A DNA stretch of 64,000 bases, from NCBI RefSeq assembly GCF_000003855.2, contig NW_003101638.1:123051-187050 (forward strand). The letters run 5' to 3'. The stretch's first letter is position 1, and every line of letters begins with the position of its first letter. The notes under the pieces are model-generated. The model searched no databases. It saw nothing but the letters and a program-made list of their open reading frames with translations, and was not told the origin of the DNA. The DNA is from Blastomyces gilchristii SLH14081. Its lineage: Eukaryota > Ascomycota > Eurotiomycetes > Onygenales > Ajellomycetaceae. Of the stretch, positions 49,725 through 62,217 are shown piece by piece. Position numbers and translations under genes: made by a program.

Positions 49725-51720
49725 ACTAGTATAAACAATCTTACATTTATAAGAATTATATGTTATTACATTGATGAGAACTGAACCTATCAGAAGATAT
49801 TAATTGAATTTAAATCATTAATCAGTAGTCATACTGAGAATTATATATCAGAGATATTAATAACAGTGATTAAAAATAACTATTGAAATATTAGTCTCAG
49901 TCTTCTTACAATTATAACTGATAATGCTGTCAATAACTATACTATGATAAAGAGCTTAGAGCAAAAATTGACTTTGCATTTCTGAAATAATAAATAAGAT
50001 TATATTCTCTATATTACTTATGTGATTTAACTTGTGATATAAACACTGATAAAGAATCTTAATCTTGAGATAATGAATAATGAGATGACTGATTCTTGAG
50101 ATGAGAATGAGATGAAAGTAATTACTCAAGTAACTTTTGTATTCACTTTGTAAAAGATAATATTTTTTGATAATACTTTTTAATATTGTTTTTTGATAAC
50201 ACTTTTTGATAATGCTGCTGTTAATTTTGAATAGATTGACTAATAATTTAAATATGATAGATTTGAAACATTGTTAATACAATTTGTACCTTCTCTAAAC
50301 AATAATAATAATTCCATGATATTTAATAAATAAATAAATCAGTCACATCACTGAATATAATACAGAATGTTAGAATATAATAAAGTTTAATATATTAGAT
50401 AACTGTGCAGACTCTTCAATTATGTCAGATAATTGATCATTGAATATAACACTCTGATTAGAAAAAGATTCAGACATTGAAACTTTCTGATATAAAGTGA
50501 ACTCAGTTGAAATATATGATTGATTTACTGTTTCAGTTTTATAAGATAATAAAAACAGTCTCAATCACTTATACATCAATGCTGCAGTCAGTCTGATGAG
50601 TATATAACAGTTTATGTACTTATCTTAAGAAGCAGTTGAATCACTTAAAAAGAAATTCAGTCTGAAATAATGCTATAGTGCAGACTATTATTACTGTAAG
50701 AAATAAACTGATATATTATTACAGCAAAACTGAATAATCTTTTGCAGAGTACTATACTGTAGCAGCTCTACTAGATCTCTCTTATTGAGTTAATATCTAC
50801 ACTTTTCAAGATTGAACAGAGAAGAAATGAGACTTGTATATTAAATTAGTTTAAGACTACTATAATATCAACTATCAGAGATTTGAATAAGCAGATGTTA
50901 GAGATGTGAAGACAGTGAAATACAATTCTCTGATAAGTATTAATCTTTGATAATACTTCATATTACATAGAACTATAATACTAACTTTGAAACAGAACTT
51001 ACATACATTGATTACAACTGAAAATCAGGCAAAACTACATATTTATAAAACTGAATTTCACTGCTATTTTCAAGATGATCTGATGAATTTACATGTTAAA
51101 TCAATTCTAGAGTTATGAAAAATTGTTGAGAGTATGTATTCAACTGTTGCACTGATAGTGCATGATATTCTGATAATTTCATTGATAGAGATGAGAATGA
51201 AGTGAAAGTTAAACTCAAGCTGAGATATTTATCACTATTATTAGAGAGAATTACAAGAAGAAATAATTAAGAAACTCATGATTATAAAACATAGAATTAT
51301 CAGACAGTTTAATAGCTCTGATTACAGTATATCAGAGAAGTGTAGTTTTCATGAGAAAGTGAAGAATAAACTTACACAAGATTGTATTTAGTTGTTTCAT
51401 GAGCATTATTAATAATTGTTATCAAATTCTGATTATATAAGTAATCACTGAATGAACTGAATAAGACTGAATTTAATCTTTAGTCTCAGTCTCATTCTGA
51501 TTTTGAAAGAATGATCATTTTTCACAGTCTATTTTGAGAAATTACTCTCATTTCACTGTTCTTGCATTAAATCTGATCATTTTTCACATCATTTCTCTCA
51601 GAAATGATTTATTTTCAGATGTTTTTGATGCTTGATTCTGGTGAGACTCACGCCAAGAAATGTATAAGACCAGATCAAATAAGATCAAATGTGAAATTCA
51701 TGGTCCCACCGGCCAGTCTA
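49725..51720 (+). pseudogene. hAT transposase remnant, tandem unit 1
   Basis: A 1996 bp unit ending in the right terminal repeat (ggccagtcta). At 49920-50050 the plus frame reads TDNAVNN, then a segment corresponding to HVIQLV in the second unit, matching the hAT core in which the catalytic Asp precedes NA and a C-x-AH-x-INL motif follows. Near 50755-50830 it reads YTVAALLDL, resembling the C-terminal hAT dimerisation part. Many stops; inactive. Confidence 0.7.
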
Positions 51721-53702
51721 ACTAGTACAAACAATCTTGCATTTATGAGAGTTACATGTTATTACATTGATGAGAACTGAACTTATCAAGAGATATTAAT
51801 TGAATTTAAATCATTGATCAGTAGTCATACTGAGAATTATATGATGAAGATATTAATGACAGTGATTAAAAATGACTATTAAGATATTAGTCTCAGTCTT
51901 CTTATAATTACAACTGATAATGCTGTGAATAACTACACTATAATGAAGAGCTTGAAATAAAAATTGACTTTGTATTTCTGAAATGATAAACAAGGTCATA
52001 TTCTCTACATTGCTCATGTGATTCAACTTGTGATGTAAACACTGATAAAGAATCTTAACATTGAGACAATGAATAATGAGATGGCTGATTCTTGAAATGA
52101 GAATGAGATGAAAGTACTTACTCCAGTAACTTTTACATTCACTGTGTAAAAGATATTGTTTTTTGATAATACTTTTTAATAATGCTTTTTAATAATGCTA
52201 CTGTTAATTTTGAATAGATTGACTAATAATTTAAATATCACAGATTTGAAACATTGCTAATACAATTTATACCTTCTCTAAACAATAACAACAATTTCAT
52301 GATATTTAATAAATAAATAAATCAGTTACATCACTGAACATGATACAGAATGTTAGAATATGATAAAGTTCAATATATAAGATAACTGTTCAGACTCTTT
52401 GATTATATCAGATAATTGATCATTGAGTGCAATACTCTGATTGAGAAAAGATTCAGATATTGAAACTTTTTGCTATGAAGTGAACTCAGTTAAAATATGT
52501 GATTAATTTACTGTTTTAGTTTATAAGATAATAAAGACAGTCTCAATCACTTGTACATCAATGATGCAGTCAGTTTGATGAGTGTATAATAGTGTATTTA
52601 CTTATCTTAAGAAGCAGTTGAATCACTTAAAAAGAAATTCAGTCTGGGATGATGCTATAGCACAGACTATTATTACTATAAGAGATAAACTAGCATAGTA
52701 CTACAGCAAAACTGAATAATCTTTTACAGAGTACTATACTGTAGCAGCTCTACTAGATCTCTTCTATTAAGTTAATATCTACACTTCTCAAGATTGAACA
52801 GAGAAGAAATGAGACTTGTATGTTAAATTAGTCTATGACTACTACAATATCAACTATCAGAGATTTGAATGAGCAGATGTTTAAGATGTGAAGACAGTGA
52901 AATACAATTCTCTAGTAAATAATAATCTTTGATAATACTTCATATTATATAGAACTATAATACTTACTTTGAAACAGAACTTGTATATATTGATTACAAC
53001 TGAAAATCAGGCAAAACTATATACTTATAAAACTGAATTTGATCACTATCTTCAAGATAATCTGATAAAGTTATACATCAAATCAATTCTAGAGTTATAA
53101 AAAATTGTTGAGAGTACATATTCAACTATTGCACTGATAATATATGATATTCTGATAATTTCATTGACAGAGATGAGAATGAAGTGAAAGTTCAACTCAA
53201 GTTAAGATATTTATCACTATTATCAAGAACAATTATAAGAAGAAAAAATCAAGAAACTCATGATTATAAAACATGAAATTATCAGACAGTTTAATATCTT
53301 TGATCACAGTATATCAGAGAAGTGTAGTTTTCATGAGAAAGTGAAGAATAAACTTGTATAAGAATGTATTTAGTTCTTTCATAAATGTTATTAATACTTA
53401 TTATCAAATTCTGATTATATAAGCAATCACTGAATGAACTGAATGAGACTGATTTTAATTTTCAGTCTCAGTCTCATTCTGATTTTGAAAGAATGATTAT
53501 CTTTCACAGTTTATTCTGAGAAATTACTCTTATTTCACTGTTCTTGACTTAAATCTAGTCATTTTTCACATCATTTCTCTCAGAAATGGTCCATTTTCAG
53601 ATTTTTTTGAGGCTTGGTCCTGGTGGGACTCACGCCAAGAAATGTATGAGACCAGACTAAATGAGACTAAATGTGAAATTCATGATCTCGCCAGTCAGTC
53701 TA
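51721..53702 (+). pseudogene. hAT transposase remnant, tandem unit 2
   Basis: 1982 bp direct repeat of 49725-51720. The core reads TDNAVNNYTMMKSLK, then IAHVIQLVM, at about 51915-52040, and YTVAALLDL at about 52737. It ends at the true right end of the element (ccagtcagtcta). Slightly less mutated than unit 1 at several CG sites. Confidence 0.7.
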
Positions 53703-53710
53703 GTTGTGAA

Positions 53711-55700
53711 TCTGCTGCTAATTTAGTAATATCTGCAGAGTTGAGATGATCAAGCTTTTAATATCATTGTAACATTGTGTGTTTAACAATCTTGATATTC
53801 TTACTAAGTAATACTAGCAGAGAATTCTTTTTCTCTACAGACTGTAGAATTTTCACAGATTTAAATTCATCATTTAATATTATAAATTGAATCAAGTCTC
53901 TAGTCATTGATTGTTTTTTCAGAATGTAGATGTTCTTATTACTCAATTTAGCAGTAAGACTGAATATCTTGTCAGAAGAGATTAGTATGTCAAATAAGTG
54001 TTTCTATAGATCAGTTACTTATATGTATATCTCTGATATACAAGCTTTTCAAAACTCATAAGATTAATCTTCAGCTTGAGAACATAGCAGACATTCTGCA
54101 GCAGCAGATTTGCTTCTTCAACTGATATATTTATCTTCTCTATAGCTGTTGTAAGAGCTGTTAATTTATCAGCTATCTTCAATATAACATTAATCTTCTA
54201 CAGCACTATCAATATGAGATTCTTGTAAGATGTAGCATGAGCACTGAATTCAGAGTTCAGAACTCAGATATCTTTATTACTTTGATCAGTAGAATAGACT
54301 CTCTCTGTCATATGAAATACTTACTCAACAATATTATGCACTGACACTGAGCCTGTTTCATTCTTATTCTTATTCTTATTCTTATCATGACTAGTAGAGT
54401 GTTTTTCAGGAAATTTCAATCAGTAATCTGTTTGAATGTGATCAATCTTTTAACAATGATAACACATTTTAATAGTATTATTACTCTTTCTATTCAGCTC
54501 GATGAAATCTTTATTCTTGTTCTCAGAGATCTTCTTCTTCTCCTTGTCTTTCTTATTCTTATCTTACGTGTTGTGGATAGAATTTCTAGATATATCAGTA
54601 TTTACTTCATTTGCAGTAGAGAGCTGCAAAAGAATATCACAGCACAGACTTATAAAATCATTCTCTAAGAGTTGAGTATTATTCTTATCAATTTGATTCA
54701 TTCAATTTCTTATAAATAAGACTCAATCTCTGTTGACTTCTGTAAGCAGTCTATTAAAAAACACAACATTCAGAATCTTATATTCTAGATATATATAGTT
54801 AGTTCTTATAATAATTAATCATTCAATGAAAGCTCTGTCAGATTCTTTACTTTTAAAGATTATTTTAATAAGCTCTTTAAATAAACAAGTTCTGTATACA
54901 GCAGATCTCTCAGAAAAGTCATTTTCTATAATAGTTTATAGTGTATAAGCTGATAATTTGAACTTCTTAAGTATAGTGAAATGAGTCTTGATCTGTAAGA
55001 TAATTGCAGATTGTATTCTTTTCAGAAATATTGTATATTCATAGTAGTATTCTTATTAAGATTATTATCTTCAAGAATATTATCAGTTTCAGACTGTTCT
55101 ACAGTCAAAAGAATCTTCTCTCTTTATATTAAGTAGTTAATGAATTTAGTGAGAACTATTAATCTTTTGATAAGTCTTACTTAACTTCTGAATTCTTTAA
55201 GAACTTTTATTATAACAGATATCTTCTCTTTCTATTGAAGATATTCTGTCAGATTCACTCTTATCTTATTATCTGTAAGAGTCTTATCTCTACTAATCTT
55301 CATTCACTCAATCTCATACTGAAGTCTTGTAATTTCAAGTCTCATATAAGTCTTCTTACTTACAGAGCTATTATTGTTTCAGTTACTTAAGTCTTCTACA
55401 TTATCTGACATCTCACTGATACCTTTAATCAGATCTTCATATTTATTATTAAACTTATCAGACTGTTCTTTCACAATTATGTCATTCATCTCATAGATCT
55501 CTGAGACAGTTACTTTTCAGTTTATTGTAGATGTTAATAAGCTCACACTCAATTCTTCTTATACTTTAGTTATTTATGAATTTCTTCTTCTTTATATTGA
55601 CATGTAATTCTTTATTAAGTCAGACTTTTTATCTGATCTCATATTCATTATAAGTTCAATTAATTAATAAATCATCTAGACACACTTGTAATGATGTGTG
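53711..55700 (-). pseudogene. Copia-1 gag/protease remnant
   Basis: On the minus strand, about 54440-54480 reads CYHC, then KIDHIQTDY, a CCHC zinc knuckle with the last Cys changed to Tyr. This marks the nucleocapsid part of Gag. 53764-53946 resembles the segment between protease and integrase (GAG-pre-integrase). The region up to 55700 is decayed Gag N-terminus and leader. Inactive. Confidence 0.7.
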
Positions 55701-55761
55701 AGGATGTCAATTTAACACATTATTACAGTTATTCATTAGCTTGTGAAAGAGCTTTATAACC

Positions 55762-55869
55762 TCTTGAAGAATAATATTATTGTATTATATGTAATCTATC
55801 TACGCGAGTTACACTAAATGAATAGGTCGAGATGGCACGTGACTAGAGTAGATGTAGTAATTATCAACA
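55762..55869 (-). repeat. Copia-1 5' LTR
   Basis: 108 bp, the mutated mate of 44016-44123. It retains ctacgcgagttacac and gcacgtgac but has lost most GG pairs. Confidence 0.92.
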
Positions 55870-55874
55870 GATTG

Positions 55875-56516
55875 AAGCATATTGCTTAAGTAATTCGGCA
55901 TGACACTAAACTACTTTTGTGACTAAGTCATATACTTAGCAATTCTTGTAAACAGTTCATTTACTTGTGATTCAGAAGAATGTACAACTGCTGAATAATA
56001 ACGCGGCCGCTTCTGAACAGCTTACAAATGTAAAGAGGCTATAGCAGCCACTAATTAATTTAGTATAATATATATAAGAAGCCAGCATATATCTGTTATT
56101 ATACACTGACTTAAGCAACCTTTGAATAATATCTGATAGTATGTCTAAAAACTGATAAGAAGTGCAGACTTCTTCAGAATATAATAATTTTATCTATGAA
56201 ACAATTTATAGTTATCATGTTAGTATTATTCTAAAATATCTTAAAAGATAGTATATAAAGAATCAGTGAGCAGAAGAGCATCTGATTAATACTACTCTAC
56301 TTATTAAGAAAAAACTTCACACTCAGATGAATATCATATATATAAACAGATAAGATGTGAGAAAGAGAATAAGAGCAGTTAATCAGATTTAAAGAAGTTC
56401 ACTTTCTATTCAGAAGAATAAAAGAGAGATAATTATCATCAGAATTATATAATAATAACAGAAATTAGAAATCAGAAATCATATAATAATAACAATAGAC
56501 ACTGTATATATAATCA
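55875..56516. other. Spacer between Copia-1 and Gypsy-3
   Basis: No coding region. Mostly AT-rich, with a small unmutated GC patch containing gcggccgc at 56004-56011. Probably original host sequence. Confidence 0.45.
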
Positions 56517-56521
56517 ATGAG

Positions 56522-56799
56522 TGTGAGAGGTCTACGCTGAATAGATCAGTATAATATTGATAGGTCTTATATAACAAAGTGAAAAACATTAAAGAAGGAA
56601 AAGAAAGAGAAAGTGTGAGAGTTAGTGATTAAAGTGAATATTTATACATGTATGTGATGGCGTATGCAGTGGAGCTTCAGAGTGGAAGAATTTATACATG
56701 TTCATAGCGGCTGAGAATTGATGATTGAGAATGAAGCAGTAGGAATCTGTGAAGTGTAATGAAATAGTCTATATAATTGATCGGGCGCAGCCTGCCACA
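56522..56799 (-). repeat. Gypsy-3 3' LTR
   Basis: 278 bp with a single copy of the internal unit (catagcggctgagaattga). Confidence 0.85.
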
Positions 56800-56869
56800 T
56801 TAGTCCCCTTCTTCTCATCAGTGAAGGGCCGCAGTATCAGACAATGCGGAACTCAGAGTACAGGTCAAG

Positions 56870-59800
56870 TGATCATAGCTGACTCATTTCACAAGATATT
56901 ATCAGCTGCGGCCGCGGGGTCTCTCATTGAGAATATCTTCAATTTCTCACTTAAGTTCATTATCTTCTTCTATGATCTCTGATGACTGTCAGTCAGAAAT
57001 CAGTTGCAAAGAGAATGAGTTAGTAGTGATGCAGTGAAGCAAGCTTGTATAAAATCTATCATGAATTTCTGATAATGTGTCAAGACAGTAGTTATAACTA
57101 TCTAGAACTTCTATTACATTATACCTGATATGATAATAGTCTAGTGTATAAGATGAATATATAATTCATATATTCTTGAGATTCAATTATACAAGGTCTT
57201 CTATCTTATACTGCTCTGCAGAATCTTGTTAAATATTAATTTAATCTTCTTAATCTTGTTTCACAGTTATTATAAAGACCTCTGCTCAGTTGTAGATATC
57301 TCAGAGCTTTATTATTATATTATTAACAATCTGAATCAGACTGTGAGAGTTCAGTGTGAACTGTGTAGTCTCTAAAAGATTCAACACTTTTATATAATAT
57401 CTATATATAAGAAAGAACAGGCTTATATCTGTTAAAATAGCATCTCAACTGTTGATATTGATCTCTGTGTATAGAAGAAGATTATATCAATCATCTTATA
57501 AGTGATTACAGAACTTATAAAGATAATTTTTTATAATCTGAATTATCTGTTCTGATGCATCATCAGTCTCAGAGTGATAGATAGTTGATAGATAATATAA
57601 AATCTTGAGAACTTGACAGATTCTTGTTCAAAGAGTACTCATGAATTGACAGTCTTAATCTAATACTATAAATCTCAGTAATTCATGCATCTGATAGAAT
57701 AAGCTCTGTAGAAAAGCTTCAGTGACTTGTTCAGTATTTATTCTATTACAAGATTTCAATATTATATCTTTGCTTAATTAATTCATAATAATCAGAATGT
57801 TTCTATAATTCTTACTCTTAGATAGATTAATAGTGAAGTCAATTGCTACATCTTATCAGATTCTATCAGAGATATCAAGTGATTTCAATAGATCTTTTCT
57901 ATGATTCTTTTATAAGATAATAGAAGAACAGTGATTACAGTTTCAGATAAAGTATCTGATACTATTTAATATCTCAGATCAGTAAAACTCTCAGAAGATT
58001 ATTCTATACAGTTATTTATAATCTGAATGATCAGTTATATACAAATCATGTATCTCTTATATTATTCAAGTGTGTAAGACTTCAGAGTGAGAGACTCAGT
58101 ATTATTCACAGAATTGTAGAGTGTTATTATCATTGATTGAATATTCTGAGATATCAGTTCTTATACATAGTTCTGAGAAGAATCAGAATACTTCTTGATA
58201 TACTGCTTCAGTAAGTACTTAAAGAAGTTCATTAGTTTGAACTGTTATATATTATAATTCATTCAGTGTAGGTTCAGAAGAAGTTGAGATATTAATATCA
58301 GTGATAATTTAAAAAGAGAATATTCTAATCAAAGAAGTGTATATAGTGTCATAAGTTGTTTTATCTTGATTAACTAATATCTTCAGATCTAGAAGCTGAT
58401 ATTCTCAGTTCATTCAATAAGTGTCTGTTATATTAGAAGATATATCTTGCTCTTATCATAAGAGAGCATCTATTATCAAGTTCTGACTGCTGAGATAGTA
58501 GTGTATTATGAAATAAAAGCAGCTTAAGAACTCAGATTATTGCATCTATTATTCAGTAAGTTTATAAATAGTTGTAAAGTATTTGAAATTCTTATAATCT
58601 ATGATTATCTCAAATTCAGAGATATTTCAGAGTTCAGAGTCTTATTCTTCTAAACAGTGTATAATTGTGAGAAGTTTCTTATCATAGATCTCATAATTTT
58701 ATTCAGTGAGACTCAGTTTCTTAAATATGAAGACATATAATTATAAGACATCTTTATCATTATATTGTAATATAGCTCTCTCTATAATATAGTCAGAGAA
58801 GTCAGCTTTAATAACTGTTTTATAATCAGAGTTAAATATTATTAGTAGAGAGATATTAATGAATATTTTCTTTATCTGTATGAATACAGCTTCAGTGTCT
58901 GCTGATCACTGAAATACTGAGTTCTTCTTAATAAGTTCTGTAAGTAATCTTATGATATCTGAGAAGTTTTATATAAATTATTAATAGAAGTTAGTAAATT
59001 TGATGAAGCTTTGTATATTTTTCACAGTATGTGAAGCTTCTCATTCAAGAATAATGAAGACTTTCTCAGAATTCATTCAAATTCTCTTATCAGCTTCTAT
59101 GATAAAATCTAGATATTTAGTACTTCTGACTTTAAAGTCATACTTATCAATATCTATTAATAGTTCTGCTTCTTGTAATTATTGTAATACTTTTTATATA
59201 TATTCTTGATATTCTTTTCTGAACTTATCAGTGAAGATAAGAATGTTATTAAGATATATAGATACAAACTTATTAAGAAAATTCTGAAGTGCTTAATTAA
59301 TATACTTCTGAAATGTACTGAGAGTATTAATCAGTTCAAAGAATGTAACTATTCATTCAAAGAGATTATAACATGTTTAAAATACTATAAGCTATTCATC
59401 TTCTTCAGTAATATGAATTTTATAAAACATGGTGATGATATCTAGTTTTATAAATCATTGAGCTTATTCAATGTGAGCTAGAGTTTCATTGATAAGAGAT
59501 AAAGAATATTGATCTTTCTTTATCAATCTATTCAGATCTTGATAGTTTATACAGAATTGAAGTTCTTCATCTGATTTCTTTACAAAGAGAATAGAGGCTG
59601 TGATGAAAGAGTTACTAATGTATATAAATTCTTTATTTAACAGATTATTAAGTGTCTTTTAAAGAAGAAGAAGTTCATCTCAGAACATGTTATAAAGAGA
59701 GTCTTATAATAATTTGAGATTCTTATCATTCTTTTTCTCTACTTTGATACTGTGATTCACTTCAGAATCTTGTAAGAGAGATATATTTATAATATTATCT

Positions 59801-61740
59801 TGTCAGAAGTCATCTAGATATTCATGATATTATTAAGAAAGTGTTATATAAGAATCTGTTATTATAATACAGAATAACTTTTCTAAGGTCTTTTTAATAT
59901 TAATCAGACTGATGAAATAGATTAATAGATGATTCTACTATTAATGAACTTGTCAGTGACTCTGTTAATAGTTTTAATAATAACTTCTTTTTTAAAGTAT
60001 TTTATACACATTGACAGAGATATGTGTCAGATTCATGATCTTGTGAATATCATCTTCATGAACTCTATCATTGTTAGGAAATATCAAGCTTCTATTTTAA
60101 GTATTTAATAAGATGCCTTGTTCAGATAGCTAGACAAGTTCTAATATAAGATTATAATCAAGATTATCAACTTCATATATATAGATATCTTCATGCTGAT
60201 ATTCTCTCACATCTATGATCAGCTTCACTATGTAATGAGTACAAATATTTTTTGAATTATCAAATTCTGCAGGAAGTTGAGATTTTAATAGAGAGATACA
60301 CTGAAGATTATAATATCTTACAACTGAAGATTTTATCATTGTATAGTAACATAGATCACTGTCTATCATGACTTTCATATGATACATATTATCAATCACA
60401 GTAGATATAAGAATTACATTCATTGTTATCTTCTCTTCAAATTATTGTCATCTGATCTCTTCAAGCTTCTATTTATAAATTTGAATAGAAGTTAATCTTT
60501 TCTCTGTTTCACTGAGACATTCTTGTAGTTATTCTCTGAATCTTTCTCTAATATAATATGATTGATACAGACAGACACTGATTTATTCTTTAACTAAGAA
60601 GACACTGATCTTTCTCTTAAGTATGAAGATATATAGATTAATCAGCAGTTGAAAGCAATGTGTTCTACTTGATTATAGTTAATACATACTTCATATTAAT
60701 ATTGATCAGTGACTTCTTTAAGAGTGATCTCAGAGACTCAGAAGTCTGTTTAAATAGTGAAAACTCTTGCTTATGCATAGACATTTAAATCTATTCAGTT
60801 TATAACATCTGTATCATTGTTATTCTTCAGTGTAGATATATGAGTGACTGAGATGTAATATCTTCTATCACTGTTCTGTATACTCTTAAGCTTGATAAGA
60901 CAGTCATTCAATGTTCAGAGCTGTATACAGAACTCTTCATAAGTCTGATCTTCATCTACACTTACAAGAGTCTGTAAGAGTTTGAAAGTCAATGTCTTCT
61001 TGAGTATGCTAATCTTTATTTAATTCTCTCAAGATTAATCATCTGCTTCTAGAATCTTGGTATTGAAGTCAGAAATAAATGTTATAAGAGAAGTATTTCT
61101 CTGTTAAATACTCTGTAATCAATCTAATACTTTCTATTATATAGCAGTGTCTCAGAAGAGAATATTAAGATATTTTATAATATTATCAGATGTTTATAAT
61201 ACTAGTTCACATACTTTCATTCATGAGTGAAATTTCTGTTTTATATAATCTTTCAATTGTTCATTGATATATCAATCTTGATTGATTAGTGAACTGATAG
61301 CATCTTCATCTATACTCAGTTTTATAAGCATTTTCATTCTTTATAATGAGTAGAGAGTGAGATCAGAAGTATTAAAGTATATAAGAGTATCTAAATATTC
61401 TTTCAGTGCTTTTATATTTGATTCTGTAGATGTTGAAATTATATGAGTTAATTATTGAATCTCTTTATATTGAAGTTATTGAGTTGTATGTATATCTGTT
61501 ATCTGTTGCTGTTGTAATTTCAACATTGCTTAAAGTCACTGTGATATTACATCTATGCTTATGTTCAAGAGTTTCATATTATTATTAGACATGATTATAT
61601 TAATCATTAAATGTATAATATCTGTGAAATCTGAAGAAGTGTAATCATATTCTCATATATCTGAGTGTCAGAACTCTTAGATCTTTCACTGATATTCTCT
61701 TATAAGATCTTATTACAGGGTCAGAATGACTGATGAGTAA
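56870..61740 (-). pseudogene. Gypsy-3 gag-pol remnant
   Basis: Reading leftward: Gag (about 60450-61740), protease (60130-60423, MIDSDL at the active site instead of DSG), RT (about 59040-59720), RNase H (about 58480-58880), integrase (about 57500-58050 plus C-terminal domain near 57100) and chromodomain (56870-56965, with YLVK-stop-VSYD). The chromodomain contains a striking unmutated GC patch encoding RPRGRS. Inactive. Confidence 0.8.
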
Positions 61741-61870
61741 GCTTCTATCTGAAAACTTGATATCTGTTTAACTATTTGACTGTTTCTCTATTTCTTATAT
61801 ATTATTATATGTTTGAATATCTCTCAATGAATAATCATTTCTAATGAGAAGATGATGAATGTTTTTATAG

Positions 61871-62201
61871 TATAAGAGGCCTACACTGATTAGATCAGTA
61901 TAATATATAAATCTTATATAACAAAGATAAAAATGTTAAAGAAGAAGAGAAAGAGAAAGTGTGAGAATCAGTGATTGAGATGGATATTTATACATGTATG
62001 TGGTGGTGTACGTGGTGGAGCTTCAGAGTGGAAGAATATACGCGCGTTCATAGCGGCCGAGGATCAGCGATTGAGAAAGGCTGAGAATCGGAGTGTATGC
62101 TACGCGCGTTCGTAGCGGCCGCGGATCGGTGATCGGGAATGAAAGAATCTATGGAGTGTAATGGAATAGTCTATATAATTGATCGGGCGCAGCCCGCTAC
62201 A
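61871..62201 (-). repeat. Gypsy-3 5' LTR
   Basis: 331 bp with two copies of the internal unit (cgcgcgttcatagcggccga and gcgcgttcgtagcggccgcg). Its right 180 bp are almost unmutated. Confidence 0.85.
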
Positions 62202-62217
62202 ATATAATATGAGAAGC

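Larger units (their letters stand above)
45501..53702 (+). mobile_element. hAT-like DNA transposon, copy B
   Basis: Exact 8 bp target duplication gttgtgaa at 45493-45500 and 53703-53710. The terminal inverted repeats start TAGACTGA at the left and end TCAGTCTA at the right. 8 bp duplications with short inverted repeats are the hAT signature. It sits inside Copia-1. The first 4.2 kb is paralogous to hAT copy A; the last 2 kb exists as two tandem copies (49725-51720, 51721-53702) encoding a decayed transposase core. It contains the SINE at 48861-49244. The size of 8.2 kb includes these additions. Confidence 0.88.
44016..55869 (-). mobile_element. Copia-1: Ty1/Copia element with nested hAT
   Basis: Two 108 bp LTRs (44016-44123 and 55762-55869) are flanked by ggttg at 44011-44015 and gattg at 55870-55874, one G-to-A difference. 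A C run (44124-44130) is the polypurine tract on the minus strand, directly before the 3' LTR. Next to the other LTR the minus strand reads GGTTATAAAGCTC, a mutated Met-tRNA primer site. Without the 8.2 kb hAT insertion the element is only about 3.6 kb, so part of pol is deleted. Gag and protease remnants lie to the right of the hAT, and integrase, RT and RNase H remnants to its left. Confidence 0.92.
56522..62201 (-). mobile_element. Gypsy-3: chromodomain Gypsy of the Gypsy-1 family
   Basis: LTRs at 56522-56799 (278 bp) and 61871-62201 (331 bp) share the Gypsy-1 LTR sequence. The purine-rich tract (minus AGAAGAAGGGGACTAA) directly precedes the 3' LTR. The interior carries the same gag-pol layout in reverse. 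No clean 5 bp target duplication: atgag at 56517-56521 against atata after 62201, with atgag only at 62209-62213. The LTRs differ in the number of internal tandem units. Confidence 0.85.

Noticed and set aside
59000..59209. Plus-strand open frame inside Gypsy-3
   Set aside because: Antisense to the RT domain; the same antisense frame occurs in Gypsy-1 on the minus strand at 17666-17848, showing it is a by-product of RT sequence.
56517..62213. atgag as target duplication for Gypsy-3
   Set aside because: The right-hand atgag lies 7 bp beyond the LTR end; a duplicate should abut the LTR.
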